Shown piece after piece: positions 35,228-43,441 of a stretch of 44,056 nucleotides of DNA (positions are counted from its first letter, which is position 1; each line of letters begins with the position of its first letter). The position numbers were made by a program, and so were the translations under genes. The stretch comes from Propionibacteriaceae bacterium (GTDB lineage: Bacteria; Actinomycetota; Actinomycetes; Propionibacteriales; Propionibacteriaceae). The notes beneath the pieces were generated by a model, which worked only from the letters and a program-made list of their open reading frames with translations, was not told where the DNA came from and made no database searches. The DNA lies in the NCBI GenBank assembly GCA_025965155.1, contig JAOPXN010000010.1, forward strand, positions 1 through 44,056. Reading direction: 5' to 3'.

Positions 35228-36196
35228 GTGCTGAACTCGGCGTTGGGAGGGCTTTCCCGGCTGCGCCTCGCCCGTCCGAACAGCGACGGGTTGACCTCGA
35301 GTCGGGCCAGTCTTGGGTCGGGCGTGTCCAGGATCGCCGCGGAAGTACCGCGGCTCGCCTCTGGAGTGGCCCGCGAGGTCGGCTGGGTTTCGGCCCACCT
35401 GGTGATGTACCCGCTGGGCGTGCTGGCCGAGCCCGCCAGGAAGCGCGGACGCCATGATCTCGATGGCCTCTCCCCCGCTCAGCGCGGGCTGATGCACCAC
35501 GGCGTGGACAGCGCGGCAACGCCGATCCTGCTCGTGCACGGCATCATCGACAACCACTCCATCTTTACGCTGATGGACCGGGCGCTGAGCCGGCGCGGAT
35601 TCAGCGACATCTCCTCCTTTGACTACGGCCTGCTCACTAGTGACGTACGGAAGGCGGCCGAGGACCTGTCCGCGGCCGTCGAGCGGCTGGTCGCCGAGTC
35701 GGGGTACGAGCGGGTCCACCTGATTGGACACAGCCTCGGCGGGCTGATCAGCCGCTACTACGTACAGCGGATGGGTGGCGACGCCCGGGTGCACACGCTT
35801 ATCACCTTGGGTACCCCACACTCCGGCACGGCACTGGCCCGCGCGGGCCAGCTGGTACCCGTCGTGCGGCAGCTGCGCCCGGATTCCGATCTCATCAGCG
35901 AGCTGGCCGAGCCGGCTCCCGGTTGCAGCACCCGCTTCGTGGCGTTCTACAGCCTGCTGGACCATCTGATCGTGCCCAGCCGCAACGCCCGGATCGAGCA
36001 CCCCGACCTCAACGCACGCAATGTCGAGGTCCGTGGCGTCGGCCACCTCTCCATGCCGCACAACGGGCGGATCGCCTTCGACATCGCTGCCACTTTGCGA
36101 CAGCTGGACGAGGGCGCCGACCCGACCGGCGCCGGGTGGGACTCGACCCAGCAGTCCGCGCCTGAATCGTTTCCACAAGCAGACATCAGAGTTTGA
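35228..36196 (+). CDS. Alpha/beta-hydrolase lipase/esterase
   Basis: A 322-residue hydrolase with the nucleophile Ser169 in GHSLGG, the oxyanion region [11 protein letters not shown] (His104 of the HG pair) and the catalytic His273 in GVGHLSMPH. The acidic residue is probably the Asp in SLLDHLIVP. The family contains triacylglycerol lipases and esterases. There is no classic signal peptide, but residues of about 55-75 are moderately hydrophobic, so location is unclear. The start is GTG at 35228 with no Shine-Dalgarno, read as leaderless. Confidence 0.88.
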   Translation: MLNSALGGLSRLRLARPNSDGLTSSRASLGSGVSRIAAEVPRLASGVAREVGWVSAHLVMYPLGVLAEPARKRGRHDLDGLSPAQRGLMHHGVDSAATPILLVHGIIDNHSIFTLMDRALSRRGFSDISSFDYGLLTSDVRKAAEDLSAAVERLVAESGYERVHLIGHSLGGLISRYYVQRMGGDARVHTLITLGTPHSGTALARAGQLVPVVRQLRPDSDLISELAEPAPGCSTRFVAFYSLLDHLIVPSRNARIEHPDLNARNVEVRGVGHLSMPHNGRIAFDIAATLRQLDEGADPTGAGWDSTQQSAPESFPQADIRV

Positions 36197-36202
36197 GCTT
36201 TG

Positions 36203-36218
36203 GTTACCGGTCCGTTAT
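36203..36218 (+). promoter_or_regulatory. Probable MtrA box upstream of the first M23 gene
   Basis: GTTAC-N6-GTTAT (36203-36207 and 36214-36218), a direct repeat with an 11-base period, reads ATAAC-N6-GTAAC on the other strand. This resembles the GTAAC-type repeats bound by MtrA, the actinobacterial response regulator of cell-wall peptidase genes. A possible -10, TAGCGT, lies at 36228-36233. The same element occurs before the second M23 gene. Confidence 0.55.
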
Positions 36219-36379
36219 CTTTGCTCGTAGCGTCCATTGTGTCGAGGGGCGTCTGTTGTTGCATCTGAGGTGCTCTTCCCCCTCCAAATATGCAATCGGG
36301 CGCACAGGGACGTACGCTTATGCGTGGAGCCTCCCCCGCGGCGTCCGACCCAGGTAGTCGAGGACGAGGAGTTAGTTAC

Positions 36380-37441
36380 GTGTCACCCCAGACGCCCGCG
36401 CGCGACTCGCGCCGGACGTTCATCGCGGATCTGGAGCCGGAGGACCGGCGCGGCTGGCTGTCGCACGGTCTCGCTGCGCTTGCCATCTCCGCTCTGGGAC
36501 TCGCCGTGGCTGGATCGGTGGCCGTCACCACCAACGCCCAGACAGCCGCCGGGCCGGTGACCGAGACCACCATCCGCCAGTCCGTGGGGAAGATCAGCAC
36601 CTCGCCGCGCAACGTCCCCAACCCGAAGACCCCGGCCCCTTCGGTGCTCGAGCAGGGCACCCTCTCGGCCTTCGAGAACCGCCAAGCTACTACTGAGGGC
36701 ACCTCCCGGAGCACCCTGCGCAGTGCCCAGGTGAAGGAGCTCGCTGCAGCTCGCGCCGAGGACCTGTCCAAGACCGCCGAAAACATCACCCGAGCCGCGC
36801 GGAGCGAGAACAGCAAGGTGCGAACCCAGGACCTCAAGGCCAGTGAGCGCGCGGTCCAAGCGAATGCAGTACGCATCGCCGAGGAAGCCCGGCAGCGCGC
36901 CGCCGCGGCTCGGCTTGCCGCGGAGAACGCGCGCATGGCCGCTGAGGCAGCGGCCAGCACCACGGCCACCGCGCCGGCAGGTCCGCCCCCTACCATCGAC
37001 CTGTCCACCATCCCAGCCGGTAGCGGCGGCTCCTCGCCCGTGCCCGGCGCGGTCATCGGCGCCCACTTCGGCCAGTACGGTCTGTGGTCTCGGTATCACA
37101 CCGGTCTGGACTTCCGCGCCGCCTACGGCGTGCCGATCAGGGCGGTACGGGCTGGCGTTGTGCTGTATGCCGGGAACTCCGGCGACTGGGCCGGCAACCA
37201 CATCGCGGTCCGGCACGCGGACGGGATGACGACCATGTCGTCGCATATGTCCAGGATGTCGGTCGCCGCAGGGCAGACCGTGCAGGCCGGCCAGGTCATC
37301 GGTTACGTCGGTCAGACCGGCCGGGCGTTCGGCGCCCACCTGCACTTCGAGCTCTACCCCGCCGGTGTGAAGTACGGCGACGTATACCGGGCGGTCAACC
37401 CGCAGCCGTGGCTGGTCGCCAACGGCGTGCAGACCCGCTGA
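36380..37441 (+). CDS. M23 family metallopeptidase (LytM-type), secreted or membrane-anchored
   Basis: A 353-residue peptidoglycan hydrolase. After a short cytoplasmic part comes a signal anchor (LSHGLAALAISALGLAVAGS, about 30-50), then an Ala/Glu-rich region of about 100 residues likely to be coiled coil, and the M23 domain (about 225-350). Zinc ligands are His240 and Asp244 in YHTGLDF and His322 in HLHFELYP; His320 is the catalytic base. I chose GTG 36380 because AGGAG lies 8-9 bases upstream and its N-terminus then aligns with the paralogue downstream. It is likely regulated through the upstream GTTAC repeat. Confidence 0.92.
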   Translation: MSPQTPARDSRRTFIADLEPEDRRGWLSHGLAALAISALGLAVAGSVAVTTNAQTAAGPVTETTIRQSVGKISTSPRNVPNPKTPAPSVLEQGTLSAFENRQATTEGTSRSTLRSAQVKELAAARAEDLSKTAENITRAARSENSKVRTQDLKASERAVQANAVRIAEEARQRAAAARLAAENARMAAEAAASTTATAPAGPPPTIDLSTIPAGSGGSSPVPGAVIGAHFGQYGLWSRYHTGLDFRAAYGVPIRAVRAGVVLYAGNSGDWAGNHIAVRHADGMTTMSSHMSRMSVAAGQTVQAGQVIGYVGQTGRAFGAHLHFELYPAGVKYGDVYRAVNPQPWLVANGVQTR

Positions 37442-37522
37442 CCAGCGCCCGATCCATCGCTTGATCCTCGGATAACTGTGTCTTCGGACACTTGTAGCGC
37501 TTTCTTGCGATACCACTTTCGC

Positions 37523-37543
37523 CACTGGTCCGCCAGTGTTTTT
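37523..37543 (+). terminator. Intrinsic terminator between the two M23 genes
   Basis: CACTGG-TCCG-CCAGTG followed by TTTTT is a compact, textbook Rho-independent terminator. It ends the first M23 message just before the control region of the second. Confidence 0.85.
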
Positions 37544-37550
37544 GTGCCCC

Positions 37551-37566
37551 GTTACGATTCCGTTAT
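37551..37566 (+). promoter_or_regulatory. Probable MtrA box upstream of the second M23 gene
   Basis: GTTAC (37551-37555) and GTTAT (37562-37566) are separated by the same 6 bases as in the element at 36203. A perfect TTGACA -35 candidate follows at 37572-37577, which fits an activator site next to the promoter. No clear -10 is seen at 17 bases. The rest of the 247-base gap holds no gene. Confidence 0.55.
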
Positions 37567-37688
37567 TCTGGTTGACATGTCCAGCAATCACCACAGCGCT
37601 GGCTCACTTCAATCGGCGAGATAACGGGCCTCTCCACATTCGACGATTGGTGCATTGACCCCCAGTTGTCGACCGAGGAGAACACTCC

Positions 37689-38660
37689 GTGCCACGATTG
37701 TCGCCGCAGCATGCGCTCGCGCGCCGGGCTCTGACCGAAGACCTGCAGCAACACAAGCGTGGTTGGCTTCAGCACGGCATCGCCGCTCTCGCCGTCTCCG
37801 TACTCGGTGTCGGTGTGGCAGCGTCGATGATCCTGACCGGTGCCGCCCAGCAGCAGAGCACCCCGCAGGTGGCGACCGCAGCAGTCCAGACCTCCGTGCA
37901 GGCAGGCGTCACCCAGCCCACCCAGTTCGACAGCCGGCAGGAGCAGGTCACCCGTTCCGCGCGCCGCCAGGCGTTGAGCCCGGAGAAGGTGAGCGGACTC
38001 GCCGCGGAGCGGGCCGCGGGATTGGGCCAGGCCGAGGCAGCGCTGTCCAAGTCGTCGGCGGCGAAGGCCGTGCAGGCCCGGGAGAAGAAGCTCAAGGCCA
38101 AGTCCAAGGCGAGCCTGAAGGTGGCAGCGCGGCTCAAGGCCCAGCGGGCACTGGCCCAGCGAGGCGCAGTAGCCGCCGCCACCTCGGGAGCAGCCGCCGC
38201 TGCCGCCCAGATCGGTACCCAAGGCACCGCCACCGGCAAGGCGGCGCTGCCGGTCGCCGGCGGCTACACCATCGCCGCCCGGTTCGGCCAGGTGGGCTCC
38301 TGGTCCAGGTACCACACCGGGTTCGACTTCGCCGCGCCGGTCGGCAGCCCCCTCGAGGCCACCACCGCCGGTGTTGTGACCAATGCGGGACCGGGGCCGG
38401 CCAGTGGCTGGGCCGGGAACTACGTGACCATCAAGCACGGCGACGGCACCAGCACCCTGTATGCGCACATGTCGACCGTCTCTGTCTCCGTCGGCCAGTC
38501 GGTCTCGGGCGGCCAGCAGGTGGGAGCCGTGGGCATGACCGGTCGTACCTTCGGCCCGCACCTGCACTTCGAGGTCTACCCGGCCGGTGTCGAGCCAGGC
38601 GATGTGTACCGGGCAGTTAACCCCGAGCCGTGGCTTGCCGGGCTCGGCCTGCACCCCTGA
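37689..38660 (+). CDS. M23 family metallopeptidase (LytM-type), paralogue of the preceding gene
   Basis: A 323-residue protein built like its upstream neighbour: a short basic cytoplasmic segment ending KRGWLQHG, a signal anchor (IAALAVSVLGVGVAASMIL), a Lys/Ala-rich helical region (about 95-160) and an M23 domain with His209, Asp213 (YHTGFDF), His291 and His293 (HLHFEVYP). It should cleave peptide bonds in peptidoglycan outside the membrane. The start is GTG with GAGGAG about 9 bases upstream. The pair probably arose by tandem duplication. Confidence 0.92.
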   Translation: MPRLSPQHALARRALTEDLQQHKRGWLQHGIAALAVSVLGVGVAASMILTGAAQQQSTPQVATAAVQTSVQAGVTQPTQFDSRQEQVTRSARRQALSPEKVSGLAAERAAGLGQAEAALSKSSAAKAVQAREKKLKAKSKASLKVAARLKAQRALAQRGAVAAATSGAAAAAAQIGTQGTATGKAALPVAGGYTIAARFGQVGSWSRYHTGFDFAAPVGSPLEATTAGVVTNAGPGPASGWAGNYVTIKHGDGTSTLYAHMSTVSVSVGQSVSGGQQVGAVGMTGRTFGPHLHFEVYPAGVEPGDVYRAVNPEPWLAGLGLHP

Positions 38661-38710
38661 CCTGGCGCCTGGCCCACGGTCTTAGGGCCGGGGTGTGACG
38701 GCTCAGCGCC

Positions 38711-41314
38711 TCAGAGCTTCTCCAGCGGTGCATGCCGCAGCGACAGCCTCTTCAACCCGGCCGATCCGAAGTCCACGTCCGCCTTGCGGTCGTCGCCGGA
38801 TCCCGACGTGGCGACCACGGTGCCCATCCCGAAGGTTGCGTGCAACACCCGGTCGCCCGCCTCAACCGAGGGAACCCGCTTGATAGCGGGCCTGGCGCCA
38901 TAACCGACGGAATTCCGCCAGGACTGTGTCGCTCTACTGGTGGCCGACGTGGTGCGCCAGCTGGTCACAGCGCTCTCGGTCCGGCGCCAGTCGACCAGGT
39001 GGGCAGGGATGTCGGAGAGGAACCTGCTGGGCGGGTTGTGCTGCGGGGCACCCCAAGCCGCCCGAACGATGGCGCGCGAGAGGTAGAGACGCTTCCGCGC
39101 CCGGGTAATGCCGACGTAGGCAAGCCGCCGTTCCTCCTGCAGCTCGGCCGCATCGGCGAGCGCCCGCTGGTGCGGAAAGACGCCATCCTCGAACCCGGTC
39201 AGGAAAACGGTGTCGAACTCCAGCCCCTTGGCCGTGTGCAACGTCATCAAGGTCACCACGCCGGCGTCCTCGCCGTCGGGCGTGGACGGGATCTGGTCGG
39301 AGTCGGCGACCAGGGCCACCCGCTCCAGAAAGGCGCCGAGCGACGCGTCCGGTTCCGGGGCGCCGGCGCCGAGGTCCAGTTCCGGGTCCACGGCCGTATC
39401 CAGCGGTGGAGGTGTCCCCAGCTCCCGGGGCGGGTCGAGCTGCGGGGGAAGGTCGAGATCGGGAACCGCAGTCAGCGCTGCTGCCGGGCTGCCAGCCGCC
39501 AGCTCCAGCTCGAACGCCGCCAGGTCCAGCTCGCCACCCGGGCTCAGATCGGGCCCCGCGGTGGCGCCGGCGACAAACTCCCGAGCCACCGCCACCAGCT
39601 CCACCAGGTTCTCCAGCCGCGTCTCGTCCTGCGGGTCGGTGGAGTTCTGCAGCTCGGCGAGATACCCGGACTCGGTCAACACACTGGTCAGGATCTGGTC
39701 GGCCGGCGCCCCCTCGGCCACCATCCCTTCGTGGGCGTCCAGGAAGTCGACGAAGCCGGCAATCTGGCGCGCCGAACGTGTCGCCAGGCCCGGCGCCTCG
39801 TCGGCACGTCGGAGGGCCTCAGCAAAGCTGATCCTCTCCCTGGTGGCAAGCGCCTCGACGGCTGCTTCGGCCCGGTCGCCGATGCCCCGCTTCGGTACGT
39901 TCAGGATCCGGCGGATCGAGACGTCATCGGTCCGGTTCGCAATGGCCCTGAGGTACGCGATGGCGTCGCGGACCTCGCGCCGCTCGTAGAAACGCACCCC
40001 GCCGACCACCTTGTACGGCAGTCCCACCCGGATGAAAACCTCTTCGAAGGCACGGGACTGGGCGTTGGTGCGATAGAACACCGCCGCGTCGGCGTACTTG
40101 CTCTTGCCCTCATCACTCAGCCGGTCGATCTCGCTGGCGACGAACTGCGCCTCGTCGTGCTCTGAGTCGGCGACGTAACCCACGATCAGATCGCCGTCTC
40201 CGGCGTCGGACCACAGCCGCTTGTCCGCCCGGCCCTGGTTCTTCACGATCACTGAGTTGGCGGCGTTGAGAATGGTCTGGGTGGAGCGGGAGTTCTGCTC
40301 GAGCAGGATCGTCCTAGCGCCGGGGAAGTCCGACTCGAAGTCCAGAATGTTCCGGATGGTGGCGCCGCGGAACGCGTAGATGGACTGGTCGGAGTCGCCG
40401 ACCACCATCAGCTCCGGCGGGTCGGCCATCGGCCCATCCGCGGGTGCGTCAACTTCGGCGCCGCACAGCTCACGGATCAAGGAGTACTGGGCGTGGTTGG
40501 TGTCCTGGTACTCATCCACCAGCACATGCCGGAAGCGTCGCCGGTACTGCTCCCGCAGGTCGGGGAACGCCTGCAGCAGATGCACCGTGGTCATGATGAG
40601 GTCGTCGAAGTCCAACGCGTTGGCCGCCACCAGCCGGCGCTGGTACTCCCGGTACGCCTCCAGGTACGTCTCATCGTTGCCGTTGGCCACCCGGTCGGCG
40701 GCGGACTCGTGGTCCACCAGCTCGTTCTTCATGTTCGACACCCAGTTCATGATCGACCGGACCGGGAACCGTTTGGCATCCAGATCGAGGTCGCGGGCCA
40801 CCAGCTGCATCAGCCGCTTGGAGTCGGCGTCGTCGTAGATGGAGAACGTTCGGGAAATGCCGAACCGACCGATCTCGGCCCGCAGAATACGAACGCACGC
40901 AGAGTGGAAGGTGGAGACCCACATCAGCTTGGCCCGGTTGCCGATCAGGTCCATCACCCGGCCGCGCATCTCCGCAGCAGCCTTGTTGGTAAAGGTAATG
41001 GCCAGGATAGAGCCGGGATGCACCTTCCGCTCCCCCACCAGGTAGGCGATCCGACGGGTCAGCACCCGGGTCTTACCGGAACCGGCGCCGGCGACGACCA
41101 GAACGGGCGCGCCCTGGTGCAGCACCGCCTGGCGCTGCGGAGGGTTCAGCCCCTCCAGCAGCGACGCGGTGTCGACCTTGGGGCCCTTGGTCCTGAGGCG
41201 CGGTGCGGTTACCTGGGGGAAGAGGTCGTCGGGCATCCCTGTAATCCTCAGTGAGGCCCCAGATTGCGAGGCCCCAGATTTCGAAGACGGGCGGGGTTCG
41301 GGCTGGGTCGTCAT
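38711..41314 (-). CDS. pcrA: ATP-dependent DNA helicase PcrA/UvrD
   Basis: An 867-residue superfamily 1A helicase. It has motif I AGAGSGKTR, motif II VDEYQDTNHAQY, motif III GDSDQSIYAFRGA, motif V VTLMTLHTAKGLEFD and motif VI RLAYVGITRARKRLY. The last ~50 residues (GDRVLHATFGMGTVV and onward) form the Tudor-like tail that contacts RNA polymerase in PcrA/UvrD. It unwinds DNA 3' to 5' in repair and removal of recombination intermediates or stalled polymerase. A Pro/Asp/Leu-rich low-complexity insert of about 70 residues lies at about 583-655. The start at 41314 lacks a good Shine-Dalgarno; TAGGGT lies 9 bases upstream. Confidence 0.96.
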   Translation of the reverse strand: MTTQPEPRPSSKSGASQSGASLRITGMPDDLFPQVTAPRLRTKGPKVDTASLLEGLNPPQRQAVLHQGAPVLVVAGAGSGKTRVLTRRIAYLVGERKVHPGSILAITFTNKAAAEMRGRVMDLIGNRAKLMWVSTFHSACVRILRAEIGRFGISRTFSIYDDADSKRLMQLVARDLDLDAKRFPVRSIMNWVSNMKNELVDHESAADRVANGNDETYLEAYREYQRRLVAANALDFDDLIMTTVHLLQAFPDLREQYRRRFRHVLVDEYQDTNHAQYSLIRELCGAEVDAPADGPMADPPELMVVGDSDQSIYAFRGATIRNILDFESDFPGARTILLEQNSRSTQTILNAANSVIVKNQGRADKRLWSDAGDGDLIVGYVADSEHDEAQFVASEIDRLSDEGKSKYADAAVFYRTNAQSRAFEEVFIRVGLPYKVVGGVRFYERREVRDAIAYLRAIANRTDDVSIRRILNVPKRGIGDRAEAAVEALATRERISFAEALRRADEAPGLATRSARQIAGFVDFLDAHEGMVAEGAPADQILTSVLTESGYLAELQNSTDPQDETRLENLVELVAVAREFVAGATAGPDLSPGGELDLAAFELELAAGSPAAALTAVPDLDLPPQLDPPRELGTPPPLDTAVDPELDLGAGAPEPDASLGAFLERVALVADSDQIPSTPDGEDAGVVTLMTLHTAKGLEFDTVFLTGFEDGVFPHQRALADAAELQEERRLAYVGITRARKRLYLSRAIVRAAWGAPQHNPPSRFLSDIPAHLVDWRRTESAVTSWRTTSATSRATQSWRNSVGYGARPAIKRVPSVEAGDRVLHATFGMGTVVATSGSGDDRKADVDFGSAGLKRLSLRHAPLEKL

Positions 41315-41384
41315 GTTGTCTCTACCCTAGACGCTCGCGCCGACGGCGGCCGCCCTGCCTCGCCGCGACAACGCCACCACGACG

Positions 41385-41390
41385 TAGATT
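41385..41390 (+). promoter_or_regulatory. -10 element of a leaderless promoter for the phospholipase D gene
   Basis: TAGATT followed by 6 bases and the ATG at 41397 places the predicted transcription start on the start codon. There is no Shine-Dalgarno sequence. The pcrA start lies only 82 bases away on the other strand. Confidence 0.6.
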
Positions 41391-41396
41391 GAGTGC

Positions 41397-42629
41397 ATGT
41401 GGTTTCGCCGGATCCCAGTGCGCAAAATCGTCAAACGGACGGTGCTCGGGGTCGGCGCAATCCAAGCCGGGACTATCGCCACGCTGATGGTGGTGGACTA
41501 CCGGCGCAAGCGGCATCGCACGCCCGCGGTGTTCCCCCGGGTGCCGCCACGGTCGGTGACCGCCGGTAGCTCCGAAGTCACCGTCTACACCTACGGCGAA
41601 GACCTCTACAGCGACATGCTCGGAGCCATCCGGCAAGCCAAGGAGCAGATCTTCTTCGAGACCTACATCTGGAAGTCCGACGCGATCGGCCAGGCCTTCA
41701 AGGACGCACTGATTGAGGCGGCCGACCGAGGGGTGCGGGTGTACGTCGTCTTCGACGAGTTCGCCAACCTGGTCGTCCCCCGCCGCTTCTTCCGCTTCCC
41801 CGCCAACGTCAACGCGCGCCGCCACCCGCTGCTCGCGCACAGCGTCCGGATGCCGCGAAACGGTGGCCGCAACCACCGCAAGCTGCTGGTCGTGGACAGC
41901 GACGCAGCCTTCATCGGCGGCTACAACATCGGGTCGTTGTACGCCACCGACTGGCGCGACACCCACGCACGGCTGACCGGCGACATCGTCTGGGACGTGC
42001 AGAACGCGTTCATCGACTACTGGAACCTGTCGGCCACCAGGCGCCAGCAGGCGCTGCCGGACTCCGGAACCATGCACTGGCAGCCGAACATCCGAATCCA
42101 CCGCAACATCCCCCGGAACATGGTCTACCCGATCCGTGGCATGTACCTGGAGGCGATCGACCGCGCCTCCGACCACATCTATCTCACCCATGCCTACCTG
42201 ATTCCCGACGAGGACATGCTGCGGGCGCTGATCGGCGCCGCTCGGCGCGGGGTGGACGTCCGGATCATTGTCCCGGCCGAGTCCAACCACATCGTGGCCG
42301 ACTGGCTATCCCGCGGGTACTACAGCCAGCTGCTGCGTGGCGGCGTCCGGCTCTTCCTCTACCAGCAAGCCATGGTGCACGCGAAGACCGCCACCATCGA
42401 CGGCCAGTGGTCGACCATCGGAACCGCCAACCTCGACCGGATCAGCCTGCTCGGCAACTACGAGATCAACCTGGAGGTGTTCGACCCCGACGTGGCCCGC
42501 CAGATGGAGGAGATCTTCGCCATCGACTCCTCCAACACGGTGGAGCTGACCTCGGAGAACTGGCACCGCCGGCATGCGATGGTCAAGTTCTCCGAGGCAG
42601 TGCTGACTCCGCTCCGACCACTGCTCTAG
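41397..42629 (+). CDS. Phospholipase D-like protein, cardiolipin synthase type
   Basis: A 410-residue PLD-superfamily protein with both HKD motifs intact: His160-Lys162-Asp167 in NHRKLLVVD and His328-Lys330-Asp335 in HAKTATID. It has one N-terminal hydrophobic segment (about residues 17-33) instead of the two helices of classical bacterial Cls. The most likely reaction is phosphatidyl transfer to make cardiolipin at the membrane; another PLD-type activity cannot be excluded. The start appears leaderless. It converges on the XRE gene with a 54-base gap. Confidence 0.9.
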   Translation: MWFRRIPVRKIVKRTVLGVGAIQAGTIATLMVVDYRRKRHRTPAVFPRVPPRSVTAGSSEVTVYTYGEDLYSDMLGAIRQAKEQIFFETYIWKSDAIGQAFKDALIEAADRGVRVYVVFDEFANLVVPRRFFRFPANVNARRHPLLAHSVRMPRNGGRNHRKLLVVDSDAAFIGGYNIGSLYATDWRDTHARLTGDIVWDVQNAFIDYWNLSATRRQQALPDSGTMHWQPNIRIHRNIPRNMVYPIRGMYLEAIDRASDHIYLTHAYLIPDEDMLRALIGAARRGVDVRIIVPAESNHIVADWLSRGYYSQLLRGGVRLFLYQQAMVHAKTATIDGQWSTIGTANLDRISLLGNYEINLEVFDPDVARQMEEIFAIDSSNTVELTSENWHRRHAMVKFSEAVLTPLRPLL

Positions 42630-42683
42630 CTCGGTGTGTCTGTGAGCGGCCGGCGCCCGTCGACTGACCCGCTGAGCACCAGG

Positions 42684-42878
42684 TCAGTCCTCGGGCTGGA
42701 AGATCTCCTCGATTCGCGCCCCGAAGAGGCCGGCGAGGCGGAAGGCGAGGGGCAGACTGGGGTCGAACCGACCCTTCTCCAGGGAGATGATCGTCTGACG
42801 CGAGACCCCTAGCTCTTCGGCGAGGTGCGCCTGCGACCAACCCCGGTCCGTGCGCCGCTTGGCAATGTCGTTCTTCAC
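42684..42878 (-). CDS. Small XRE-family transcriptional regulator
   Basis: A 64-residue protein that is almost entirely one Cro/CI-type helix-turn-helix (WSQAHLAEELGVSRQTIISLEKGRF), followed by a short dimer-forming tail LFGARIEEIFQPE. Regulators of this size typically sit beside a small membrane protein and repress their own operon. The start is GTG, 3 bases after the stop of the upstream membrane-protein gene. The palindromes at 43313-43372 are the probable operators. Confidence 0.92.
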   Translation of the reverse strand: MKNDIAKRRTDRGWSQAHLAEELGVSRQTIISLEKGRFDPSLPLAFRLAGLFGARIEEIFQPED

Positions 42879-42881
42879 GAC

Positions 42882-43283
42882 TCAGCGGTCCCGACGCTCA
42901 AGCACGACGTAACGCAGCGCCACGTCGACCATGGCGACGATCACTACCGCCATGAGCACGAGTTGGGTATCCAGGACGATACCCGCGATCGAGATGACGG
43001 CGAGGCCAAGCCCGATCAGGGCGAGGATGTCCGCGAACGCCCTGGCAGCCGCCTGCTCTGCCCAGCGGTGCTCCACATTCTCCGCTGAGTTCCGATCCTG
43101 AGGAGCGGACCTTGGCGCGATGAAGAGCAACCAGCCGAGCGCGCCGAGCGGTGCGATCGTACATGCGCCAAAGACCGCGGCAGTCAGTACGAAGTGGTCT
43201 GGGTTGAAGCTTCCCGCGAGTGCACCGATACCTGCTGCTCCGAGCAAGGCCAATGCGACGACGGCGATCCAGCGCCCGATCAT
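42882..43283 (-). CDS. Small membrane protein paired with XRE regulator
   Basis: A 133-residue protein with four predicted membrane helices in two pairs (about 4-25, 35-57, 85-105, 108-125) joined by a hydrophilic loop. I recognise it only as the type of protein commonly encoded next to small XRE regulators. I chose ATG 43283 because GGGGA lies about 5 bases upstream; a GTG nine codons earlier has no such site and falls on the operator region. Function unknown. Confidence 0.8.
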   Translation of the reverse strand: MIGRWIAVVALALLGAAGIGALAGSFNPDHFVLTAAVFGACTIAPLGALGWLLFIAPRSAPQDRNSAENVEHRWAEQAAARAFADILALIGLGLAVISIAGIVLDTQLVLMAVVIVAMVDVALRYVVLERRDR

Positions 43284-43312
43284 GATGTCCCCTATGGTGG
43301 TAGCCTCCACGT

Positions 43313-43372
43313 GTCAAGCACGCTTGACGTAAAGGATGCTTTACCACCGAGGCCATGTCAAGCGCACGTGAC
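43313..43372 (-). promoter_or_regulatory. Promoter and three-palindrome operator of the XRE/membrane protein operon
   Basis: On the minus strand TTGACA (43356-43361) and CATCCT (43333-43338) are separated by 17 bases. Three inverted repeats cover the site: GTCAAGC-AC-GCTTGAC (43313-43328, perfect), GTAAAG-GATG-CTTTAC (43329-43344, perfect, over the -10) and the less perfect repeat at 43357-43372 beginning GTCAAGCG (over the -35). Binding here would block transcription, fitting autorepression by the XRE protein. Confidence 0.65.
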
Positions 43373-43441
43373 GATGACCTCGCGCAAGGATCTAGAACGT
43401 GCCCCTCCGCTGTACGGCCGGGGCAGGGGCGCCGATATGGG

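Noticed and set aside
34766-36178. A long extension of the B12-binding gene to 470 codons
   Set aside because: The upstream part is antisense to the lipase gene and has no domain. The GTG at 35194 has a leaderless promoter and gives the standard domain length.
36197-37688. A c-di-AMP (ydaO-type) riboswitch before the M23 genes
   Set aside because: Such riboswitches often precede actinobacterial wall hydrolases, so I looked for the conserved blocks in both leaders. I could not find them; the GTTAC repeats explain the regions better.
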